A stretch of 64,000 nt of DNA, taken from the NCBI RefSeq assembly GCF_017377855.1, contig NZ_JAFREP010000023.1, positions 122,904 to 186,903 of the forward strand, given 5' to 3'. Made by a program: the position numbers and the translations under genes. Below are positions 7,761-14,875 of the stretch, piece by piece (the first letter of the stretch is position 1; each line of letters begins with the position of its first letter). The DNA comes from Acanthopleuribacter pedis (GTDB lineage: Bacteria; Acidobacteriota; Holophagae; Acanthopleuribacterales; Acanthopleuribacteraceae). The notes beneath the pieces were generated by a model, which did not search any database, was not told the DNA's origin, and saw only the letters and a program-made list of their open reading frames with translations.

Positions 7761-9197
7761 TTATTCGTTTTCGGCTTGCGATTGGTACTGCCGGTCTAAC
7801 GCGTCGCGGATTCGGGCGAGGCGTTCCTTGGCCTCGTCGCGGTAAAACAGGTTGTAGGTATCGAAGGGAATCAGCTTCCCGTCGGGTTGGGCAATGTGGA
7901 CGCAGGACCTTTTGACCGCGCGCAGGTCGAAGCTGTAGGCGTCGAAAAACTGCATGATCAACACGCGAAAGACGTTGCGGTAATCCAAGGTTCCGGGAAG
8001 CTGCACCCGTGGCAGGCAGCACAACAGATCGGCCAATTTGGCGGCGGCGCCTTGAGGCGAATGGTTGGTGGCGAACAGGGAGAAAAAGTGTTGCCGCAGG
8101 GTTTCATCTTTTTCGAAAACAAGGGTGTTGCGGGTCCCACCTAATAGGATTTCGCGGTCGATCAACCCGGTTAAGGATTGCAATCTTCCCTTCATTTTGA
8201 GGGCATAGGCCATGGCAAGCGCGTCTGGATTGCAGGGTACCGGAATCAGATCTTGCGGTTGAAACAAGGTTGTTTGCTCGAGAATACGCCGACGTACCTC
8301 GGTGAGGGTGATGCGATCAACGGCGGGATCAAAGGACTCAGTCCGGCCGGCGACCTGCACGGGCTGGAAGGTCACACCGCGCACACAGGGTTGCGCAACG
8401 GCAAAGTCAATGATGTCACCGAGGGCGCCGTCGTTCAGTCCTTTTTTAACGGTTACCACCAGGGTGGTTGAAATGCCGAGTTCATTGAGGCGATCGAGGG
8501 CGCGGCGACGCAGCGCGACCAGATCGGCACCACGCAAGGGACGTACCTGTTCATCCAACAAGGCGTCGAATTGCAGGTAAAGCTCAAATCCGGGCATGAA
8601 ATCGGCGAGGCGGCGCGCGAAATCGGGTTCTTTGGCGATGCGAATGCCGTTGGTGTTCACCATTAAATGGCGAATGGGGCGTTGCTTGGCGGCTTCGAGG
8701 ACGGCAAAGAATTCGGGGTGCAGGGTGGGTTCGCCGCCGGAGATCTGGACCACATCGGGTTCGCCCTCGTTGGCGACGACGGCGTCGAGCATGGCTTCGA
8801 TCTCTTCCATCGACCGAAAACCGGGGCGATGGGGACCACTGCCGGCGTAACAAATGGGACAGGCTAGGTTGCAGTGATCGGTAATTTCGATGAGGGTGAG
8901 GCAGCCGTGTTGCATATGGTCGGGGCAGATGCCGCAATCATAGGGGCAACCGTAATGCAGGGGCGTGTTGAAGCGGCGCGGCATTTCCGGCGCTTTGAGG
9001 TAGTTCTCCCGCGCATCGCGGTAATAATCGGCGTCGTCGGCGATGAGGACACGCTCGCGTTGATGTAATGGGCACCACTTTTCCAGGTAAACGCGGTTGT
9101 CGGCGATGAGGATTTTGGCCTCGCAACGACGGTAGCAACGGCTGCAAATCGAGGTCGCGGTATCGTAAAAAAGATAAGGCCTCACCTTGGCGGTCAC
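7761..9197 (-). CDS. Radical SAM protein of the Tes/Mss type
   Basis: 478 residues. The radical SAM cluster motif CNLACPICY lies at 109-117 and the SAM-binding ISGGEPT near 150. It carries the extra cysteines typical of the archaeal Mj0619/Tes group: CSRCYRRC (18-25), a cysteine at 42, GCPYDCGICPDH (83-94) and C99. The C-terminal SCVH...PDG...PFDTYNLFYR block is also characteristic. Tes joins lipid tails to form membrane-spanning tetraethers, and related bacterial proteins (Mss) are implicated in membrane-spanning lipids in Acidobacteriota. A similar C-C coupling of lipid chains is therefore the leading hypothesis, not proven. GTG start at 9197 follows GGAGG. Neighbours are an Lgt paralogue and two membrane proteins. 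Confidence 0.78.
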   Translation of the reverse strand: MTAKVRPYLFYDTATSICSRCYRRCEAKILIADNRVYLEKWCPLHQRERVLIADDADYYRDARENYLKAPEMPRRFNTPLHYGCPYDCGICPDHMQHGCLTLIEITDHCNLACPICYAGSGPHRPGFRSMEEIEAMLDAVVANEGEPDVVQISGGEPTLHPEFFAVLEAAKQRPIRHLMVNTNGIRIAKEPDFARRLADFMPGFELYLQFDALLDEQVRPLRGADLVALRRRALDRLNELGISTTLVVTVKKGLNDGALGDIIDFAVAQPCVRGVTFQPVQVAGRTESFDPAVDRITLTEVRRRILEQTTLFQPQDLIPVPCNPDALAMAYALKMKGRLQSLTGLIDREILLGGTRNTLVFEKDETLRQHFFSLFATNHSPQGAAAKLADLLCCLPRVQLPGTLDYRNVFRVLIMQFFDAYSFDLRAVKRSCVHIAQPDGKLIPFDTYNLFYRDEAKERLARIRDALDRQYQSQAENE

Positions 9198-9481
9198 GCA
9201 ATCGCCTCCTTTACAAACGCAAACACCTTATCGGCCGTTTCGCGTTATGTCCCATCATTTATCACATCGGATGGGTTCCATCTTAGCGAAAGTTACCCAA
9301 GGAATGCGATGAAATCAGAACGAACCAAAAGCAGACCCAGGCGGTGAAACAACGACACTTCAACTAAAATTAAAGTAGAGGTGCACGCCGCCCACGGGAA
9401 GAAAGGCGGGTTAAGGCTGTCTCTTGTAAATCGCGCATTACCGGGTGCAAAGCGGGATAGGAATGTGGTTTCAGCGTTCCA

Positions 9482-10213
9482 TTAAGCGCGGAACAACCCA
9501 CGCGTCACACGCCATAGGTGCGGCGCGTCGATCAAGAGCGTCACCAGACAAACCCACTGAATACCGGTCAACAAGCCGAGATGCAAGGGCGCCTCGGGTT
9601 TGAGCCATTCCACCCCAAGGCGAAAGAAAAGGTACCCGGCAAGCAGGGCGCGAAATTGATCGCCGGCGCGATGGAAGCGCGCTTCGCAACCGCGAATAAG
9701 TCGCCATAGCACGGCCACCCAAACGATCTCATAGAGCTGGGTTGGGTGACGGTCGAGGCCGTCGCCGTAATCAACGCCCCAGGGTAGCATGGTGGGAATC
9801 CCGTGGGTTCCGTCGTGTAACCCACTAAAAAAACAGCCGAGACGGCCGATAATCAGGCCCACGGCGACGGGTGTCACAAAAGAATCGCCGGTCGATTCGG
9901 TCATGCCGATGATTTTTTTGGCGATTTCCACGCCGATTCGCCCACCGATTAGGCCCCCGACGATGGTTTTCCCGCCGATGAGCGCGCGTGGATTCGGCAG
10001 GAGCAAGGCGACGCGGTAGGGCTCCTGAAACCAAAAAACGAGCTTGGCACCAAGCAAGGCACCAAAGACGGCACCCACCGCGACGACAAGGGAAGCAAGC
10101 GCCTGAGCATCACCGTCGCGCTTGGCCCGGCGCGCCAAATAAAGGCGAAAGCCGACCATGTACGCCATCGTTTCAAAAGCGAAATGCCAAGCGGGATGAA
10201 AGAGGTCGCTCAC
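9482..10213 (-). CDS. Divergent Lgt-family membrane protein
   Basis: About 243 residues and seven hydrophobic segments. The order of conserved blocks (GGLIGGRIG, GRLGCFFSG, LPWGVD, RHPTQLYE) places it in the prolipoprotein diacylglyceryl transferase family. Key residues of true Lgt are changed: HGG is VGG here, the Asn of GRxGN is Cys, and the Glu that follows is Leu. It is therefore probably a paralogue with another acceptor or activity rather than the housekeeping Lgt. GTG at 10213, 17 bp after the upstream stop, is the best start; a longer form from 10306 would overlap that gene by 76 bp. Confidence 0.65.
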   Translation of the reverse strand: MSDLFHPAWHFAFETMAYMVGFRLYLARRAKRDGDAQALASLVVAVGAVFGALLGAKLVFWFQEPYRVALLLPNPRALIGGKTIVGGLIGGRIGVEIAKKIIGMTESTGDSFVTPVAVGLIIGRLGCFFSGLHDGTHGIPTMLPWGVDYGDGLDRHPTQLYEIVWVAVLWRLIRGCEARFHRAGDQFRALLAGYLFFRLGVEWLKPEAPLHLGLLTGIQWVCLVTLLIDAPHLWRVTRGLFRA

Positions 10214-10230
10214 GTAGCGGCCGGAACGGT

Positions 10231-10980
10231 TTAAATCCGGCCGACACGGCGGTTGCGCATCACCAGCAACATCACACCCATGACAAACACGATCAGCGCA
10301 ACCCAAATGGTATCGAACCAGGTGGGATCCGGTTCACGGGCGGGCACGAAACTCAGGTCACCCACGGCGATGGCCTCGCCTGCAAACCGGTCGGTTTCGA
10401 AGCGCATTTGCAAACGCGAAAAAGGCACGTTGGAGTCGTAGTCCATGGTGTCTTCAAACTGCTGAAAGGTGCCGTCCAGCTCGCGGGACCAGCTACCGAC
10501 GAGCGTTCCCAGCGGATCGTAGGCCTCGACACGGTAAACGGCGTCGCGACCTTTTGGCAACCCTTGGAGTTCGTATTCAAAACGGACGCGATCCACGGGT
10601 TCACCGAAATCGAGGGTCAACACACTTTCGTTGTCGGCCGGCTCGAGCACGGGTGTTTCAAAATCCGCGCGGCGGTTGTTCAAGAAATCCTGAGAGAACC
10701 ACAGCGTCTGCGATACCGGCTTGGCGGCATCGTAGGAAAAGCTCAGCGGTGGGATGGGGTCCCCGTCCCGGTTCAATAGCACGGTCCCGTCGACCGACTG
10801 ATTGAGGGGAATTTGGGGTTCATCGAATGTCAGAGTTATCGTGTTGTCGGGTAAGGCTTGGGTGAGTCCGTTTTGGTGGGGATCCAAATCGGCGGCGACA
10901 CGGCGGGAATCGAGATGGATGGCCAGGGGCAGAATCCAGACACAGACCAGAACAGCCTTGACGAACGAAAGCAGATTCAT
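10231..10980 (-). CDS. Exported protein with C-terminal membrane anchor
   Basis: 249 residues. An N-terminal signal peptide or anchor (about 5-25) is followed by a beta-rich extracytoplasmic region of about 190 residues and a C-terminal transmembrane segment (about 222-241) ending in a short basic tail. This layout resembles surface proteins retained by a C-terminal sorting tail, but no PEP-type motif is present. ATG at 10980 follows AGAGGGAAACA. It probably heads the transcript that continues into the Lgt-like gene 17 bp downstream. No family was recognised. Confidence 0.6.
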   Translation of the reverse strand: MNLLSFVKAVLVCVWILPLAIHLDSRRVAADLDPHQNGLTQALPDNTITLTFDEPQIPLNQSVDGTVLLNRDGDPIPPLSFSYDAAKPVSQTLWFSQDFLNNRRADFETPVLEPADNESVLTLDFGEPVDRVRFEYELQGLPKGRDAVYRVEAYDPLGTLVGSWSRELDGTFQQFEDTMDYDSNVPFSRLQMRFETDRFAGEAIAVGDLSFVPAREPDPTWFDTIWVALIVFVMGVMLLVMRNRRVGRI

Positions 10981-11170
10981 TGTTTCCCTCTAAAAAGAAC
11001 CATAAAAGAGAAAATAGGGAGAAGCTGAGGGGGGTATTCGATAGGCGTGAAAAAAAGGCGAAACGCAAAGAAGTCGTAAACCTTGATTTGAGTCCGGCAC
11101 ATGAAAAAACCGAACCGCTTATCATCAAAACCCCTATTTTAACAATGAACACGCGGATGAACACCCCTAA

Positions 11171-11229
11171 CCCGCATTTCTCACAAGGAATTCTGCTTCT
11201 CGCGACGAATCCTTGGTGAGACATGCGGG
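11171..11229. repeat. Inverted-repeat element R2, copy 2 (deleted core)
   Basis: A 59-bp minimal form with the left arm CCCGCATTTCTCACAAGGA joined almost directly to the right arm GAATCCTTGGTGAGACATGCGGG, so the internal part present in copies 1 and 3 is gone. The tetranucleotide CTAA flanks both sides (11167-11170 and 11230-11233). The fragment would form a long hairpin. Confidence 0.7.
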
Positions 11230-11325
11230 CTAAGGGCCCTAATTGCTGCAAAAACCCGGGCAGGATTCGATCACCGCGGCGTTCTTCTTCGGAGATCGGT
11301 CACCCGTTGCGCGATGGGCTTCTGA

Positions 11326-11652
11326 CCCGCATTTCCCACAAGGATTCGTTGCGAGAGGCTGAAACCTAAGAAGCGCGATAACTCGCGGCGATTTTGGCTA
11401 AACCTCTGGGCTGCAACGGTCTGTGAAAATGCTCACCGCACCCAAGGGGTGCGCTTCCGCTTTTCCCAAACCATTTCGCTCCAGATCTTTAGCCAAAATC
11501 CCTCGCTCTTATCGCGCTTCTTAGGTGAAAGCCTTGTGAGGTCGAAGCTGACGACCGAGAGACGGCACCGGGGGCCGACTTTTCGCGGGGCCGCCCCCTC
11601 GTAATCGCATGGCTTTCGGCTTCGTAGCAGAATTCCTAGTGAGAAATGCGGG
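11326..11652. repeat. Inverted-repeat element R2, copy 3, interrupted by a MITE
   Basis: The arms CCCGCATTTCCCACAAGGATTC (11326-11347) and GAATTCCTAGTGAGAAATGCGGG (11630-11652), together with inner blocks such as GACCGAGAGACGG and CCGCCCCCTCGTAATCGCA, align with the reverse complement of copy 1. MITE copy B plus a duplicated TGAAA interrupts it. Removing 166 bp restores continuous alignment with copy 1. The sequence from 11653 to 11876 shows nothing further that can be named. Confidence 0.72.
11365..11525 (+). mobile_element. MITE copy B, 161 bp, nested in R2 copy 3
   Basis: Starts CCTAAGAAGCGCGATAA and ends TTATCGCGCTTCTTAGG, with an internal GCACCC...GGGTGC apical stem. The perfect 5-bp direct repeat TGAAA is at 11360-11364 and 11526-11530. 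It lies inside R2 copy 3, so it arrived after that element. Confidence 0.9.
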
Positions 11653-11876
11653 TTTAAAAATCGCGCGAGAAAAAGGCTGGCCAGATCGGACAAGCCGGCT
11701 TACCCTAGAGCCTTGCCCCACCTTCAAGCACCAGTGATGATTTTCGCGACCCTGGCTTCGGTTGGGGGGATCGGGCTTTGCCCCGCAACGACTTCCTGTT
11801 CCCGAAACCACAAACAGCGCGTTGCCGGAACCCAACGCCATACCACGAACCTTTTGCGGCGGAGGCGCACCCCATA

Positions 11877-13268
11877 ATGGACATCATACAAGTCAGCACA
11901 CCCGAACAATGGGAAAGGCTCCGCGATGCACTGCAAAGTGCGCTGGAACGCGATGATCGCGTCTCCCTACTGCGGTTGGCCCACGAAAATTACCCGGAAG
12001 ATTTTGCCTCGGTGCTGGATACGCTTGACTTCGACTTAGTCGTAAGCGCGGTCCGCACCCTACTCCTCAGTGAAATCAGTTATTGCGCGGAGGCCTTGAT
12101 CTCCCTCGACACCAGCACCCTGGCCCGCATCTATCCGTTCCTGAAAATCCCCGAGTGGGCGATTGTGCTCAACGAACTCAGCGACGACGACGTGGTTTGG
12201 CTGCTGGAACTTTTTCCCGAACCGGCCCGTGAACAACTGGTCGCCCGCATTCCCGAGGAAGAACAAAACGACGTTCGCCAGCTGATGAACTACCCGGAAG
12301 ACTCGGCCGGGCGCATCATGACCACGGAATTTCTGGCGCTGGACGAGAACCAAACGGTAGAACACGCGATTGAACAAATCCGCGGCAGCCGCGATTTGGA
12401 CCCCATCAACCTGATGTTCGTCTACGTCACCCGCAACAAAGAACTCGTCGGCCAGGTAAGCTTGCGCCAGTTGTTGCTGCAAAAACGACCTGCCAAGTTG
12501 GGCAGCTTCATGCGGACCGACGTGATTCCCGTCCACGTCAACCTCGACCAGGAGGAAGTGGCCGAAATCGTGAGCAAGCACGACGAGGTGACGGTCCCGG
12601 TCATCGACGACAACAACCATGTACGCGGCATCATCACGGTGGACGACGTGCTCGACGTTATCCAGGAAGAATCGGAAGAGGACCTGTACCAAATGATCGG
12701 GACCTCGGACGAGGAACTGTTGGTGCGCGACAAAACCTTTAAAATTGTGAGCCTGCGTCTGCCCTGGATCATGGCCTCGTTCGCGGGAAGCTTGCTGGTG
12801 GTCATGATTATGCGTTTCACGGAACGCGATGTGTTCGGCGAGGATGCCGCGCGCATTTTCACCTTTGTGCCGATGATCTCGGCCATGGGCGGCAACGTGG
12901 GCGTGCAGTCTTCCACCATCATGGCGCGCCTGCTCTCCAACCACTCACTCAACTTCCGCGAGGCACGTACCTCAACGATCAAAGAGGCCAAGGTCGGCCT
13001 GTCCCTAGGCGTGGTCTGCGGCTTTATGATTGGCTTTTTCGCCTTGTACTGGGGCGGCCTGGGCATGATGCTCACGGTGCTGACGGCGATGATGTGTACG
13101 CTGACGGCGGCGGCGATTACCGGCACGGTGATCCCGATTGCGATGAAACGGATCGGTTTCGATCCGGCGCTGGCCACGGGCCCCTTCGTAACCTCCTTTA
13201 ACGATTTCATCGCGGTCTGCGTCTACTTTTCCATCGTGTTTGTGCTGCGCGACTACTTCACGATTTAG
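11877..13268 (+). CDS. mgtE: Magnesium transporter MgtE
   Basis: Mg2+-gated Mg2+ channel of the inner membrane. The 463 residues match the family size. The helical N domain occupies about 1-135, the CBS pair about 140-265 (YPEDSAGRIMTTEFLAL marks its start; ITVDDVLDVIQEE closes it) and the transmembrane domain about 290-463. The latter has the conserved PMISAMGGNVGVQSST and DPALATGPFVTSFND pore blocks. ATG at 11877 follows GGAGG at 11861-11865. An upstream extension to 11778 is in frame but low in plausibility. Any Mg2+-responsive leader would have to lie in the repeat-rich region upstream, and none was recognised. Confidence 0.92.
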   Translation: MDIIQVSTPEQWERLRDALQSALERDDRVSLLRLAHENYPEDFASVLDTLDFDLVVSAVRTLLLSEISYCAEALISLDTSTLARIYPFLKIPEWAIVLNELSDDDVVWLLELFPEPAREQLVARIPEEEQNDVRQLMNYPEDSAGRIMTTEFLALDENQTVEHAIEQIRGSRDLDPINLMFVYVTRNKELVGQVSLRQLLLQKRPAKLGSFMRTDVIPVHVNLDQEEVAEIVSKHDEVTVPVIDDNNHVRGIITVDDVLDVIQEESEEDLYQMIGTSDEELLVRDKTFKIVSLRLPWIMASFAGSLLVVMIMRFTERDVFGEDAARIFTFVPMISAMGGNVGVQSSTIMARLLSNHSLNFREARTSTIKEAKVGLSLGVVCGFMIGFFALYWGGLGMMLTVLTAMMCTLTAAAITGTVIPIAMKRIGFDPALATGPFVTSFNDFIAVCVYFSIVFVLRDYFTI

Positions 13269-13292
13269 GCAACCGCCGGGAGTTCGCCCTTG

Positions 13293-14021
13293 ATGCAGCA
13301 GAAGTGCCAGGGTTTCGTCGTTCACCACACCCGCCTCTCGGCGAGCCGGTACATTGTCCATGTGTTCACCGAGGAGGAGGGCCAACGCGCCTTGATCCTG
13401 CGCACCTCCAAAAAAGTCACCATGGTGTACCTCACGCCGCTCTGCCGCGTGGCTTGCGAACTCAGCGGCAAACAACACCAAAACCTGCATCAAATTCGCG
13501 AAATCCGTTTGCTGGACCACAACTTTGACGTGGCCGGCAACTACCTCGGGCTCAGCCTGATGCATCACTGGGGCTGGCTGATCCACCAATCCCAACCGGA
13601 AGGCCAAGAGGATGCGCGGGTGACCCGTCTCCTGATCCACCTGATGGATTTCCTGGCAAGGCGCCAAAAAGCGGGCAAGCTCCTGCCGGGAATGATGCCG
13701 CACCTCAACGCCTATTTGGAAACCTGGCTGTTGGTTTTCGCGGGGGTTTTCAGCCGCGACCCACAATCGCTGCAATGGCTGTTGCAGGACCTGGCTGAAA
13801 ACCACGGAATCCGGCCCGCCCCATGGTTACCCGGTGACACCGACTACACGACGCAACTCTTTGAACTAAAGATTGAGCCCTTCCTTGACTATGCACTACA
13901 ATGGGGAGCTTTAACCAGGCTGCATCGGGCACTCGGCGACATCTGGGAACATTTTTTGGCAAAACCCATTAAAACCCGAGCGAATCTGGTTCATCAATTT
14001 AACGAAAGGCGGCTCTTGTGA
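13293..14021 (+). CDS. recO: DNA repair protein RecO
   Basis: 242 residues. The N-terminal OB-fold (GFVVHHTRLSASRYIVHVFT, then the HG-type turn EEEGQRALILR) and the helical C-terminal half fit RecO, which loads RecA at gaps with RecR. No zinc-binding cysteine cluster is obvious in the C-terminal half, which is common in divergent RecO proteins. The ATG at 13293 is preferred over the TTG directly before it. The final TGA overlaps the GTG of glyQ by 4 bp, and the recO-glyQ-glyS order found in several deltaproteobacterial and acidobacterial genomes supports the call. Confidence 0.78.
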   Translation: MQQKCQGFVVHHTRLSASRYIVHVFTEEEGQRALILRTSKKVTMVYLTPLCRVACELSGKQHQNLHQIREIRLLDHNFDVAGNYLGLSLMHHWGWLIHQSQPEGQEDARVTRLLIHLMDFLARRQKAGKLLPGMMPHLNAYLETWLLVFAGVFSRDPQSLQWLLQDLAENHGIRPAPWLPGDTDYTTQLFELKIEPFLDYALQWGALTRLHRALGDIWEHFLAKPIKTRANLVHQFNERRLL

Positions 14022-14875
14022 AATTCCAGGATCTCATTTTGGCGCTGCAGAATTATTGGGCGCAGCAGGACTGTGTCATCAGCCAACCCTACGACATCGA
14101 AGTCGGCGCGGGCACCATGAACCCGCATACCTTTCTGAAGGCGCTTGGGCCCAATCCATGGAACGTGGCGTACGTCGAACCCAGCCGCCGACCGGTTGAC
14201 GGACGCTACGGCGAGAACCCGTTCCGCGTTCACAAGCACTACCAATTCCAGGTCATTCTCAAACCCTCCCCCGACAACATTCAAGAGCTGTATTTGCAGA
14301 GCTTGGCGGCGATGGGCATCAATCTCGAAGACCACGACATTCGTTTTGAAGAAGACAACTGGGAAGCCCCCACCCTGGGTGCCTGGGGCGTCGGCTGGCA
14401 AGTCCTGCTGGACGGCATGGAAATCACCCAGTTCACCTATTTCCAACAAGTCGGCGGCATTGATACGGCGCCGATTCCGGTGGAAATCACCTACGGGATC
14501 GAGCGATTGTGCATGTTCCTCGGCGGGGTCGACAACATTTTCGACCTGCCCTGGTCCAACAGCGTGACCTACGGCGACGCCCGCAAACGCGAGGAATATG
14601 AGTTCTCAAAGTACTGCTTTGAATCGGCCGACATCGATCTCCATAAAAACATGTTCGACCTTTACGAAAAAGAAGCGTTCCGCCTGCTTGAGGAAAACCT
14701 GCCCTTGGTCGCTTATGACTACACGCTCAAGTGCTCGCACGCGTTTAACGTGCTCGACGCCCGCGGCGCGGTCAGCACCACGCAACGACCGGCCTTCATC
14801 GCCCGCGTCCGCAAATTAGCCTGCGCGGTCGCCAAACTTCACGTCGCATTGCAGGAGGGGGCCAACCATGGCTGA
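14018..14875 (+). CDS. glyQ: Glycyl-tRNA synthetase alpha subunit
   Basis: Catalytic subunit of the bacterial alpha2beta2 glycyl-tRNA synthetase. The 285 residues match the usual 280-300. Conserved stretches include the start FQDLILALQNYWAQQDC, AYVEPSRRPVDGRYGENP, and the motif-2/3 region VGGIDTAPIPVEITYGIERL. The GTG start overlaps the recO stop, and the glyS ATG overlaps this gene's end by 8 bp, so the subunits are translationally coupled. The gene is complete. Confidence 0.96.
   Translation: MKFQDLILALQNYWAQQDCVISQPYDIEVGAGTMNPHTFLKALGPNPWNVAYVEPSRRPVDGRYGENPFRVHKHYQFQVILKPSPDNIQELYLQSLAAMGINLEDHDIRFEEDNWEAPTLGAWGVGWQVLLDGMEITQFTYFQQVGGIDTAPIPVEITYGIERLCMFLGGVDNIFDLPWSNSVTYGDARKREEYEFSKYCFESADIDLHKNMFDLYEKEAFRLLEENLPLVAYDYTLKCSHAFNVLDARGAVSTTQRPAFIARVRKLACAVAKLHVALQEGANHG

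Noticed and set aside
12060..13805. Long minus-strand frames opposite mgtE and recO
   Set aside because: Histidine-rich shadows of well-recognised genes, without starts or sites.
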